NCBI RefSeq assembly: GCF_940670765.1 | Contig: NZ_CALNVW010000036.1 | Coordinates: 42,906 to 106,905, forward strand | Length of the DNA stretch: 64,000 nucleotides | Direction of reading: 5' to 3' | Source: Streptomyces sp. A 4/2 | GTDB taxonomy: Bacteria > Actinomycetota > Actinomycetes > Streptomycetales > Streptomycetaceae | Shown here: in pieces, positions 54,149 through 62,619 of the stretch | Position numbering within the stretch: the first letter of the stretch is position 1 | Layout: each line of letters begins with the position of its first letter | Notes under the pieces: generated by a model | What the model was told of the DNA's origin: nothing | Seen by the model: only the letters and a program-made list of their open reading frames with translations | Database searches by the model: none | Program-made: the position numbers and the translations under genes

Positions 54149-54982
54149 CTACGGCTGCCGTGTCATCGCCTCCAGCGCGCGCCGGGTGGCCGGCCCGTAC
54201 ACGCCGGGCGGATCGCTGTGGATGCTCATCCACGACTGGTACTCCCGCACCGCGTCCGTGACCTGCTGGTCGAAGCGGCCGTCGGCGGTATCCCGGTAGA
54301 CGTAGAGCTGGGTCAGCCGCCGCTGGAGTTCCACGACCTCCGGGCCGCTGTCACCCGCCCGCAGTACCGGGGCGTCCGGCGGTGCGGATTCCGGGTGCGG
54401 TGCCGGGGTGGTGGCCCGCACGGGGGAGGGAGGCTGCGCGGGCGCCGACGGGGCGGCGGCCGGTGCCGACCCGGCCGGGGTGGCGCTCGGCGGCGGTCCG
54501 GACCGGGCGGCGGTCGGCGAAGGCCGCACGGCGGCGGTGGCCCGGGGCCCGGAGGGCGGTGCGGACGGCGCGGACGGTGACGGTACGGCCGAGGGCCGGG
54601 CCGGCAGGTCGGGCGCGCTCGTCACCGTGTCGGGCAGCGCGTGGTCCTGCACGGAACCACCCCCCTGGAACAGGCCGGCGGCGAAGGCCGCCCCGCCGAG
54701 CACGGCCAGCGCCGCCACCCCGCCCGCGAGCACCGCGAAGGGTTTTCGGCGCGGCGACGGCGACGGCTCCGGACCGGGCCCGCCGACCGGCAACCGGACC
54801 ACCTGCAACGGCACCGTCGGCACCGTCGGCATCGGCATGACCGGTGGCTCTGTCGGCTTCACCGGCTCCGTCGGATACGCGGCCCCCACCACGTCGTCCG
54901 CCGGATCGGGCTCCGGATCCGGCAGCTGTACGTACGGACGTATGCGCAGTGGATCGAAATCCTCGTGGCTCAACTCGGCCAC
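54149..54982 (-). CDS. membrane-anchored peptidoglycan-binding domain protein
   Basis: About 277 residues from GTG 54982 (VAELSHEDFDPLRIRPYV). ATG 55030 would add 16 residues but overlaps the divergent gene start. A cytoplasmic N-terminus (about 80 residues), one helix (FAVLAGGVAALAVLGGAAFAAGLF), a long Pro/Ser/Ala linker and a C-terminal PG_binding_1 domain (GDSGPEVVELQRRLTQLYVYRDTADGRFDQQV, then YQSWMSIHSDPPGVYG). It probably links membrane and cell wall. Confidence 0.87.
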   Translation of the reverse strand: MAELSHEDFDPLRIRPYVQLPDPEPDPADDVVGAAYPTEPVKPTEPPVMPMPTVPTVPLQVVRLPVGGPGPEPSPSPRRKPFAVLAGGVAALAVLGGAAFAAGLFQGGGSVQDHALPDTVTSAPDLPARPSAVPSPSAPSAPPSGPRATAAVRPSPTAARSGPPPSATPAGSAPAAAPSAPAQPPSPVRATTPAPHPESAPPDAPVLRAGDSGPEVVELQRRLTQLYVYRDTADGRFDQQVTDAVREYQSWMSIHSDPPGVYGPATRRALEAMTRQP

Positions 54983-55028
54983 CCCCTTGAACTCGCGGCG
55001 ATTATGCCGCAGCACCAGGATGGAGGGC

Positions 55029-57104
55029 ATGGCTCAGGAATCCCCGGCACCCCCGGCCTCGCCGGTGGCGGCGGACGGGCAGCCGCAGCGGTCCGTCATG
55101 GTGGCGATCGGCGCCCTGCTGCTCGGGATGCTCATCGCCGCACTCGATCAGACGATCGTCTCCACCGCGCTGCCCACCATCGTCAGTGACCTCGGCGGTA
55201 TGGAGCACCTGTCCTGGGTGGTCACGGCGTACATGCTGGCCTCGACGGCCGCCACCCCGCTGTGGGGGAAGCTCGGCGACCAGTACGGCCGCAAGAAACT
55301 CTTCCAGACCGCCATCGTGATCTTCCTGGTCGGCTCCGCGCTCTGCGGCATCGCACAGAACATGCCGCAGCTCATCGGCTTCCGCGCCGTGCAGGGGCTC
55401 GGCGGCGGGGGACTGATGGTGCTGTCGATGGCGATCGTCGGCGACATCGTCCCGCCACGTGAACGCGGTAAGTACCAGGGGCTCTTCGGCGCCGTCTTCG
55501 GCGCGACCAGTGTGCTGGGCCCGCTGCTCGGCGGGCTCTTCACCGAACAGCTCACCTGGCGCTGGGTCTTCTACATCAACCTGCCGATCGGCGTCGTCGC
55601 GCTGCTCGTCATCGCCGCCGTACTGCACATCCCGGTCCGCGCGACGAAGCACACCATCGACTACCTCGGCACCTTCCTCATCGCCTCGGTCGCCACCTGT
55701 CTGGTGCTCGTCGCCTCGCTCGGCGGCACCACCTGGGCCTGGGGGTCGGCGCAGATCATCGGGCTCGCGGTACTCGGCGTGCTGCTGCTCGCGGTGTTCC
55801 TCCAGGTGGAACGGCGTGCGGCCGAGCCCGTACTGCCCCTGAAACTCTTCCGCATCAGGACCTTCGTGCTCTGCTCGGTCATCAGCTTCATCGTCGGCTT
55901 CGCGATGTTCGGCGCCATGGTCTACCTGCCGACCTTCCTCCAAGTGGTCCAGGGCGTCTCACCGACCATGTCCGGTGTGCACATGCTGCCGATGGTGCTC
56001 GGCCTGCTGCTCTCCTCGACGGCGTCCGGGCAGATCGTCAGCCGCACCGGCCGCTGGAAGGTCTTCCCGATTGCCGGTACCGGCATCACCGCCATCGGGC
56101 TCGGGCTGCTGCACCGGCTCACGGAGCACAGCTCCACCTGGTCGATGAGTGTCTGCTTCTTCGTGTTCGGCCTCGGGCTCGGCCTGGTCATGCAGGTGCT
56201 GGTGCTCGCCGTGCAGAACGCCGTGAGCTACCAGGACCTGGGCGTCGCCACCTCCGGCGCGACCTTCTTCCGCTCCATCGGGGCGTCCTTCGGCGTCGCG
56301 ATCTTCGGCACCATCTTCACCACCCGGCTGCACGACAAACTCGTCGCCGCCCTGGCGGGCAGGCCGCTGCCGCCCGGGGTGAGCGCCGAGCGCCTGGAGG
56401 CCGACCCCCGGGCCATCACCGCCCTCCCGCCGCAGCTGCGCCCGCAGGTCCTGCACGCGTACGCGTCGTCCATCACCGATGTCTTCCTGTACGCCGTCCC
56501 CGTGGTGCTGTTGGCCTTCGCCGTGTCCTGGTTCCTCAAGGAGGACAAGCTGCGCGGCTCGGTCACCACCCCGGAGGTCACCGAGACGCTGGCCTCCAAC
56601 CCGGTCGAGAGGTCGTCGTACGACGAGGTGATGCGGGCCCTGTCGGTGCTCGGCAGCCGGGAGGGGCGGCACGAGATCTACGAGACGATCACCGAGAAGG
56701 CGGGGTACGACCTGCTGCCCGCCACCAGTTGGCTGCTGCTGCGCATCAAACGCCACGGTCTCGTCGAGCCCGGCCAGCTCGCCGACACCTCGCCCGTCTC
56801 GCTGCGCGCCATCACCGAGGCGGCCCGGCAGGCCGAGGAGCGTGGCCTGGTCGCACGCGAAGGGGTGGAGCTGGCGCTGACCGACCCCGGTGTGAACGTC
56901 GCCGCGCGGCTCTGGAAGGCCCGCGAGGAGTCGCTCGCCGAACTGCTCGGCGACTGGTGGGGCCCGGACCGGCCGACGGATCTGGTCCTGCTGGTCGACG
57001 AGCTGAACGACGAACTGTCCGGCTCCGACGCCGAACGGCCGCACGGCCCACGGGAGGACGACCTGACGGGCGACTGGACCGGGGACCGGGGACCGACCGG
57101 CTGA
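55029..57104 (+). CDS. DHA2 MFS transporter fused to a C-terminal winged helix domain
   Basis: 691 residues from ATG 55029. Residues about 20-520 form a 14-TM DHA2 exporter (LDQTIVSTALPTIVSDLGG, GKLGDQYGRKKLFQ, GATSVLGPLLGGLF). Residues about 550-650 form a MarR-like winged-helix domain (YDLLPATSWLLLRIKRHGLVEPGQLAD, then ITEAARQAEERGLVARE). Most MFS proteins lack this, so it could sense substrate or DNA. It is common in Streptomyces. The tail is acidic and disordered. Confidence 0.9.
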   Translation: MAQESPAPPASPVAADGQPQRSVMVAIGALLLGMLIAALDQTIVSTALPTIVSDLGGMEHLSWVVTAYMLASTAATPLWGKLGDQYGRKKLFQTAIVIFLVGSALCGIAQNMPQLIGFRAVQGLGGGGLMVLSMAIVGDIVPPRERGKYQGLFGAVFGATSVLGPLLGGLFTEQLTWRWVFYINLPIGVVALLVIAAVLHIPVRATKHTIDYLGTFLIASVATCLVLVASLGGTTWAWGSAQIIGLAVLGVLLLAVFLQVERRAAEPVLPLKLFRIRTFVLCSVISFIVGFAMFGAMVYLPTFLQVVQGVSPTMSGVHMLPMVLGLLLSSTASGQIVSRTGRWKVFPIAGTGITAIGLGLLHRLTEHSSTWSMSVCFFVFGLGLGLVMQVLVLAVQNAVSYQDLGVATSGATFFRSIGASFGVAIFGTIFTTRLHDKLVAALAGRPLPPGVSAERLEADPRAITALPPQLRPQVLHAYASSITDVFLYAVPVVLLAFAVSWFLKEDKLRGSVTTPEVTETLASNPVERSSYDEVMRALSVLGSREGRHEIYETITEKAGYDLLPATSWLLLRIKRHGLVEPGQLADTSPVSLRAITEAARQAEERGLVAREGVELALTDPGVNVAARLWKAREESLAELLGDWWGPDRPTDLVLLVDELNDELSGSDAERPHGPREDDLTGDWTGDRGPTG

Positions 57105-57120
57105 GCGGTCCGGCCCGGAC

Positions 57121-57190
57121 GGGGCAGGGCAGGGCAGGGCACGGCAGGGCAGGGCACGGCAGATCAGCGTAGGGCAGGGCAGGTCAGGGC
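57121..57190. repeat. GGGCA-type short tandem repeat
   Basis: About 70 bp of GGGCA, ACGGCA and GGTCA units between the converging MFS and GNAT genes. A probable slippage-prone microsatellite. Confidence 0.85.
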
Positions 57191-57670
57191 CTAGAGATCC
57201 TTGCCGTACCAGATGTCCATGTACGGACCGGTGGTGTACGCAGGGATCTCCCGGTAGCCGTGCCGGACGTACAGCCCCCGCGCCTCGACGAGGTCGAGCC
57301 GGGTGTTCAGCACCATCTTCGTGGCCCCGAGCTGCCGCGCGGCGTCCTCAAGGGCGGTCATCAGCGCGCGGCCCCCACCGGTGCCGCGCTTCTCGGGGCG
57401 CGTGTACACCCGGGTGAGCTCGGCGGTCACGGGGTCGAGGAGCCGTACGCCGCCACAGGACGCGGGCTCTCCGCCGCCGTGCCGTCCGACCACGAACTCG
57501 CCGGTGGGGGAGGCGAGTTCCTCCACGCCGTCACCGGTGAGCCCCTCGTCGACCTCCTGCGTGGTGGCGGGCCGCTGCCAGTAGCGGCTCGCCACCTCGT
57601 CGTAGTACGCCCGGCGCAGTGCGTACGCGTCGGGGCTGTCGAAGGGTTCGGGGGTGACGGTCCAGTTCAT
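57191..57670 (-). CDS. GNAT family N-acetyltransferase
   Basis: 159 residues from ATG 57670 (MNWTVTPEPFDSPDAY). ATG 57679 is 9 bp upstream in frame. The acetyl-CoA motif is VYTRPEKRGTGGGRALMTALEDAARQLG, and the C-terminal LVEARGLYVRHGYREIP is typical GNAT motif B. Acceptor unknown. Confidence 0.9.
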   Translation of the reverse strand: MNWTVTPEPFDSPDAYALRRAYYDEVASRYWQRPATTQEVDEGLTGDGVEELASPTGEFVVGRHGGGEPASCGGVRLLDPVTAELTRVYTRPEKRGTGGGRALMTALEDAARQLGATKMVLNTRLDLVEARGLYVRHGYREIPAYTTGPYMDIWYGKDL

Positions 57671-57723
57671 TCGCGCCATTGTGGCCGGATTGCCACCGCG
57701 CGTCACCCGGGTTTCCGGTGCGG

Positions 57724-58050
57724 TCAGCCGTTCTTCGGCGACGCCTGCTGGACGACCTCGAAGGACCACAGGGTCGAGCCGGACGCGGCGGGCTTGGGCC
57801 GCTCGCCGCCCTCGGTGCCGCCGCCGTGCGCCCCGCGCATGGAGGTGGCCATCCACTTCTCGAAGTCGGCCTCGCTCGCCCAGCGGGTGTAGACGAGGTA
57901 CTGGTCGGTTCCCTCGACCGGACGCAGCAGCTCGAACCACTCGAAGCCGTCGGAGTTCTCCACGGATCCGGCGCGGGAGGCGAACCGCTTCTCCAGGACC
58001 TCGCGCTGCTCGGTGGGCACGGTCAGGACATTGATCTTCACGATGCTCAT
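57724..58050 (-). CDS. antibiotic biosynthesis monooxygenase (ABM) domain protein
   Basis: 108 residues from ATG 58050. MSIVKINVLTVPTEQREVLEKRFASRAGSVENSDGFEWFELLRP is an ABM/heme-degrading ferredoxin-like fold. Trp in LVYTRWASEADFEKWM is conserved. The C-terminus STLWSFEVVQ closes the fold. Members bind heme or oxidise aromatic substrates. Confidence 0.85.
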   Translation of the reverse strand: MSIVKINVLTVPTEQREVLEKRFASRAGSVENSDGFEWFELLRPVEGTDQYLVYTRWASEADFEKWMATSMRGAHGGGTEGGERPKPAASGSTLWSFEVVQQASPKNG

Positions 58051-58124
58051 GACGCCCATCCTGCCGTACGGCCCGTGCCGTCCTGCGGCCTGTGCCGGGG
58101 CGCGGGGATGGGATGGGGACGGGG

Positions 58125-58793
58125 TCAGGCCAGGACCTGGGCGATGACGAAGCCGTCGTACCCCTTGCTGCCGACCGTCTGGAGCGCGGTCGCGCTGAGC
58201 TTCGGGTGCGCGGCCACCATCTCGATGAGGGCGCGGGTGCCCTGGACCCGGGGGTCCGTGCTGTCCGGGTCGGTGACCGCGCCGTCCCGCACCACGTTGT
58301 CGCCGATGATCACGCTGCCCGGCCGGGTCAGCTTGAGCGCCCACTCCAGGTAGTGCGGGTTGTTCGGCTTGTCGGCGTCGATGAAGACCAGGTCGAAGGG
58401 GCCCACGCCCTCGGCCGCGAGCTGCGGCAGGGTGTCCAGGGCCGCGCCCGTCCGGACCTCGGCGATCGTGTCCAGTCCGGCGCGTGCCAGGTTCGCGCGG
58501 GCGACGTCGGCGGCCGTCGGGTCCGCCTCCAGGGATACGAGGCGGCCGTCCGCGGGGAGCGCCCTGGCCAGCCAGATGGTGCTGTAGCCGCCGAGCGTGC
58601 CGAATTCCAGGACGGTCCTGGCGCCCTGGATGCGGGCCAGCAGGTGGAGCAGCTTGCCCTGGTTCGGGGCGACGTTCATGGGGATGAGCCCGGCCGCGTC
58701 GCTGGACGCCAGCGCGGCGTCCAGGGCGTCGTCGGCGGGGACGAGGTGATCGGTGAAGTAGCGGTCGACCTCGGTCCACTGTTCCTGGGACAT
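58125..58793 (-). CDS. O-methyltransferase, family 3 (class I SAM-dependent)
   Basis: 222 residues. SAM-binding motif I is VLEFGTLGGYSTIWLARAL with the acidic loop VSLEADP. The metal-binding Asp is in VFIDADKPNNPHYLEW, and IIGDNVVRDG follows. It is similar to caffeoyl-CoA/catechol O-methyltransferases. An inverted repeat at 58826-58840 before its start may be its operator. Confidence 0.9.
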   Translation of the reverse strand: MSQEQWTEVDRYFTDHLVPADDALDAALASSDAAGLIPMNVAPNQGKLLHLLARIQGARTVLEFGTLGGYSTIWLARALPADGRLVSLEADPTAADVARANLARAGLDTIAEVRTGAALDTLPQLAAEGVGPFDLVFIDADKPNNPHYLEWALKLTRPGSVIIGDNVVRDGAVTDPDSTDPRVQGTRALIEMVAAHPKLSATALQTVGSKGYDGFVIAQVLA

Positions 58794-58825
58794 GTGTTTC
58801 CCTCACTGACCTTTCGCGCGAGTTA

Positions 58826-58840
58826 GTTCCTAAAAGGAAC
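58826..58840. promoter_or_regulatory. inverted repeat upstream of the methyltransferase
   Basis: GTTCCT-AAA-AGGAAC, perfect 6-bp arms, 33 bp before the ATG. It lies in an AT-rich pocket suited to a promoter. Possible HxlR/MarR-type operator. No regulator gene is adjacent. Confidence 0.55.
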
Positions 58841-58940
58841 CTACAGGGAGGGTGGTGATGCCCGCGCAAGGGGGGTCTCGTGTCTCGGGCGCGTGTTTTG
58901 GGTCCGTGCCCCGGAGGTGCCCGTGACTCCGGCCCGCGTG

Positions 58941-60110
58941 TCAGGAGAGCGGCGGCGGTACGTGCACCGGCTGCGGTGGGACCACCGGGCGCCTGTGCCG
59001 GGCGAGCACCAGCAGCAGCGCGGCCACCACGAGTACCACCAGCCCCGCGCCCACCGTCAGCAGCCAGACGGGCACACCGCCCACCGTCAGCAGCCTGTCC
59101 TCGTACACCACCCGCTGGAAGGGCCGGTCGGACGCCGTCCTGGTCAGTTCGTGGTCACCGTCGATGCGGGACGGCACCGGGAAACTCTGTTCCACGGCGG
59201 TCAGATACCGCTCACCGTCCGCGAAGCGGCCGAGCGGGCCCGTCGGGGCGACCTCCCCCGCGTACGTCACCTGCGGCGGCAGCCCGCCGATCGCGCCGCG
59301 CGGCTCCATGCGGTGCGCGGCCAGTACGTACAACTCCAGCGACTGCGCGTTCGTGGCGCGCCGGGAGAGCCGCATCGGATAGACCAGCCGGTCACTGGCG
59401 AAGCTCAGCCGCAGCGGGTCGAGGGTGCCGGTGAGCGTCCGGCCCTTCTGCTCCGGGGCCAGCCGCACCGCGACGTACTCCCACTTCCGGTCGACGTACG
59501 GCTGGAGGTCGGCGGACATCCCGCCGGGCAGCCGGAAGCCGTTCAGCCGGAGCCAGCTGTCGAGGGCCTTCGGGTCCGTGGCGGTCAGCCTCGCCACGTC
59601 GAACGGGCCCAGCTGTTCGCGGCCCACCACGCCCACCGCCGGGGCGCCCGGTGCCGGGCGGGCGGCGGACGCGTCCGCGCCCCGGTCCGAGGCGAAGGGC
59701 CAGTCGCCGTGCGTCGGCCAGAAGTGGTCGCGGGTACGGGACACCGGTGCGGTCACCGACGCCAGCGCGTCGAAGAGCCCGCTGTCGCCGAGCGTGACCG
59801 TGGCCCGGTGCGGTACGGGCATGATCCAGGCGGCCTCCTCGGCGTTCCCCGCGACCGTCAGGCTCATCACGATCTGCTCGTCGCGGCCGTCCCAGCGCAC
59901 CGCCGAGGTCTCCTGGTTCACGGTCAGCCGGGACGACGGGTCGTGCACCAGCGCACCGCATCCGCAGGCGTACGCCGGTGCCACCAGCGACCCCAGCTGG
60001 ATCAGGAGCAGCGAGAGCACCACCAGCAGCGTCCGGCTCCGCAGCCCCCGCGCCGGTGTCCCGCGCGCGGGCAGCCCGAACAGCCCCCGTCTCCGTGCCG
60101 ACCGCAGCAT
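58941..60110 (-). CDS. DUF2330 exported membrane-anchored protein
   Basis: 389 residues. The signal peptide ends near VAPAYACGCGAL, where CGC is the DUF2330 hallmark just after cleavage. Extracellular domain about 50-340, then one C-terminal helix (VWLLTVGAGLVVLVVAALLLVL) and a Pro-rich tail. Function unknown. The conserved TVNQETSAVRWDGRDEQIVMSLTVAG is in the N-terminal part. Confidence 0.9.
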   Translation of the reverse strand: MLRSARRRGLFGLPARGTPARGLRSRTLLVVLSLLLIQLGSLVAPAYACGCGALVHDPSSRLTVNQETSAVRWDGRDEQIVMSLTVAGNAEEAAWIMPVPHRATVTLGDSGLFDALASVTAPVSRTRDHFWPTHGDWPFASDRGADASAARPAPGAPAVGVVGREQLGPFDVARLTATDPKALDSWLRLNGFRLPGGMSADLQPYVDRKWEYVAVRLAPEQKGRTLTGTLDPLRLSFASDRLVYPMRLSRRATNAQSLELYVLAAHRMEPRGAIGGLPPQVTYAGEVAPTGPLGRFADGERYLTAVEQSFPVPSRIDGDHELTRTASDRPFQRVVYEDRLLTVGGVPVWLLTVGAGLVVLVVAALLLVLARHRRPVVPPQPVHVPPPLS

Positions 60111-60510
60111 CCCTGTCCCCCTGGTTCCCCCGGTGCTCCCGCCTCCGGCACGGGAAGAGACGGCGCGCCGGAGACATCGGTTCCGTCAACGCCGCGGTTC
60201 CGTCAACGCCGTGGTGGCGCCCGTCCGTCCGCGGAGTGACGCCGGGCCGACAGGTGGTCCGGGGCAGTGCTTGAATGGCCGCCGGGGGTTGACCGCCGAG
60301 GGGTGCCGATACCCGTCCGGCCAGGGCCCGAAATCCCCGGGCGACGAGATTTCCGTACCCTGCACAGGCGCTCATCACCGCGACCGATGGCCGGAAATGC
60401 ACGGTCGTGTCAGGTGAACAGGGGGTTGCGTGCGTCCCTGCCCCGGAGCAGTGCGAGGCTCTGAACAGACAAGGACCGGGAATTGATGACGGGTGGAGGG
60501 CCGGCGCGGC
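60111..60510. other. divergent promoter region with a 17-bp tandem repeat
   Basis: 400 bp without a supportable gene. A GGTTCCGTCAACGCCG unit is repeated twice with a 17-bp period at 60179-60211. GGAGGG at 60495-60500 is the RBS of the next gene. Confidence 0.5.
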
Positions 60511-62535
60511 GTGGCGAATGACGGGCACAGTGGAACGCGGAATGCGGTCGGCGCGGGAGCGGGAATCGAACGGGCTCGGGTGGTCCTCTGGCTGTTCGTC
60601 GCCGCACTGGCGGTCCGCCAAGTGGCAGCCGTACTGCGGCTGCCGCCCGGCCGGCGGCTCACGGACCTGGAGGCGTGGACGGGCGCCGACGGCGTCCTGC
60701 ACCTCGGCGATCCGCTCTACGCGACGGGCAAGTTCACCGGCACGCCGTTCGCCGGTCTCGTACTGAAACCGCTGACCCGGTCCGCGGAGGAGAGCCTCGG
60801 GGTCGCCTGGACCTTCGGGTCGCTGCTGCTCGTCGTCGTGCTCGGCCTCGTCGTCTCCCGCGCGCTGCCGGGCACGGTCTCCCGGCGTACGTCCCTGCTG
60901 GCCGCGCCCGTCGCGATCAGCCTGCTGATGCTCTCGCTGCCGATACGCAACGCACTCCATCTCGGCCAGACCAGCATCATCCCGGTGCTCCTCGTCCTGC
61001 TGGGCTGCTTCACCGTGCGCGACCCGCGCGGCTCCGGGCTGCTCATCGGGCTCGGTGCGGCCCTCCAGCCGACCGTGCTGCTGTTCGTACCGCTGCTGTG
61101 GCTGACCGGCCGCAGACGCGCGGCACTCACCGGCGCGGCGACCTTCGTGGTCTGTACGGCGCTGGCCTGGGCCGTGATGGCGCGCGACTCCTGGACGTAC
61201 TGGATCCACCACGTCGCGGGCGCCGGCCTCGGCCCGCACCCGGACGGGCTCGCCAACCAGTCCCTGCACGGTGCGCTGCTCCGCTTCGGGCTGCACGGAC
61301 CGCTGGAGATCGTGGTCTTCCTGGTCCTCGCCGTCGCGGTCTCGGTGCTCGCGCTGCGGCGCGCGGCGCGCTACGCGAAGGACGGGCAGCTGCTGCTCGC
61401 CGTCGCGGTGACCGGCTGCGCCGCGGTCGCCGTGTCGCCGACGGCCTGGCAGCACCAGCTGCTGTGGGTACTGCTCGCGGTGGTCGGCCGGGTGGGCAAG
61501 CGGGTCGCGGACCGGATGGTGTGGCCCGCCGTGGTGATCCTGGTGATGACGCTGCCGGGCACGATGCTGCTGCCCAACATGGCGGCGCTCTACCCGGTAC
61601 GGGACAACGTGGTGCTGCTCACCGCGCTGGCCGCCGCCTGTGCGGTGCCCTTCCTGGAGCGCACCTCGCCGAGCTGGGAGGCCGCGGTGCCCACCGCGTA
61701 CGCGACCCCGGCCCCGGCCCGCTGGAGCCGGGTCCCGCTGCTGCCGTTCTGGCGGCGGGTGATGGCCCGCCCCAACCTGCTTCTCGAACTGCTGGCGATC
61801 CGCGTCGGATACTCCGTGTACTCGCACATCCGCGCGGCTGCCACCGGCGGCCGGGACACCGCCGAGGCGCACGGACGCACGGTCGTCTCGATAGAGAAGG
61901 CCCTGCACATCGACATAGAGCACTGGGCCAACCACGCGGTGGTGAAGATCCACTGGCTCGAATCGTTCTTCAACTTCTACTACGAGTCGTTCCACTTCGT
62001 GGTGCCGCTGGCGATCCTCGCCGTGCTCTACGTGCGCAGCCCCGCCGACTACCGCTGGGCGCGCACCTCGCTCTCCTTCGCCACGCTCCTCGGCCTGGTC
62101 GGGTTCTACTTCTTCCCGCTGGCCCCGCCCCGGCTGATGCCCGGCCTGGGCTTCATCGACTCGGTCCACGGCACACAGGACCTGGCACACCCCGACTACG
62201 GCGCGATGACCGCGATGACCAACCAGTACGCGGCGATGCCCTCGCTGCACTTCGGCTGGGCGCTCTGGTGCGGCATCGTCGTCGCCGTACTGGTCCCGAA
62301 GCGGTGGATGAAGGCGGTCGCCCTGCTGCACCCGCTCTTCACGGTGAGCGCGATCATCGCCACCGCCAACCACTGGGTGCTGGACGCGATCGGCGGGGCG
62401 ACGGTGGTCCTGCTGGGCTTCGGCCTCACGTATCTGCTGGCCGGGCGGCGCACGCTGCTGGCCCCGGTGGACCGGGCGGGCCCGGAGCCCGCGCACCCGG
62501 CCGCCGTACCCTCCCAGGCGACCGGGACGGTCTGA
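60511..62535 (+). CDS. bifunctional GT87 / PAP2-like membrane protein
   Basis: About 674 residues from GTG 60511 (VANDGHSG), with GGAGGG 10 bp before. GTG 60493 would add six codons. Residues about 20-400 have the GT87 (polyprenol-mannosyltransferase) pattern of membrane helices with LHLGDPLYATGKFTGTPFAG. Residues about 425-660 form a PAP2_3 domain (IEKALHIDIEHWAN, FPLAPPRLMP, MPSLHFGWALW, ANHWVLDAIGG). Fusion of lipid-sugar transferase and lipid phosphatase suggests cell-envelope glycolipid synthesis. Confidence 0.85.
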   Translation: MANDGHSGTRNAVGAGAGIERARVVLWLFVAALAVRQVAAVLRLPPGRRLTDLEAWTGADGVLHLGDPLYATGKFTGTPFAGLVLKPLTRSAEESLGVAWTFGSLLLVVVLGLVVSRALPGTVSRRTSLLAAPVAISLLMLSLPIRNALHLGQTSIIPVLLVLLGCFTVRDPRGSGLLIGLGAALQPTVLLFVPLLWLTGRRRAALTGAATFVVCTALAWAVMARDSWTYWIHHVAGAGLGPHPDGLANQSLHGALLRFGLHGPLEIVVFLVLAVAVSVLALRRAARYAKDGQLLLAVAVTGCAAVAVSPTAWQHQLLWVLLAVVGRVGKRVADRMVWPAVVILVMTLPGTMLLPNMAALYPVRDNVVLLTALAAACAVPFLERTSPSWEAAVPTAYATPAPARWSRVPLLPFWRRVMARPNLLLELLAIRVGYSVYSHIRAAATGGRDTAEAHGRTVVSIEKALHIDIEHWANHAVVKIHWLESFFNFYYESFHFVVPLAILAVLYVRSPADYRWARTSLSFATLLGLVGFYFFPLAPPRLMPGLGFIDSVHGTQDLAHPDYGAMTAMTNQYAAMPSLHFGWALWCGIVVAVLVPKRWMKAVALLHPLFTVSAIIATANHWVLDAIGGATVVLLGFGLTYLLAGRRTLLAPVDRAGPEPAHPAAVPSQATGTV

Positions 62536-62580
62536 CCGGACGGCTCCGGCCGGACAGCTCCGGCCGGGACGGCTCGAACA

Positions 62581-62616
62581 GGTGGGCCCGGCCGGAGCTT
62601 TCCGGCCGGGCCCACC
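62581..62616. terminator. bidirectional hairpin terminator
   Basis: Perfect 16-bp stem GGTGGGCCCGGCCGGA with GCTT loop between the GT87-PAP2 gene and the P450 gene. Confidence 0.85.
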
Positions 62617-62619
62617 GTG

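Noticed and set aside
59392..62496. 1034-codon open frame opposite DUF2330 and GT87-PAP2
   Set aside because: Same type of shadow. It spans two genes and a promoter region.
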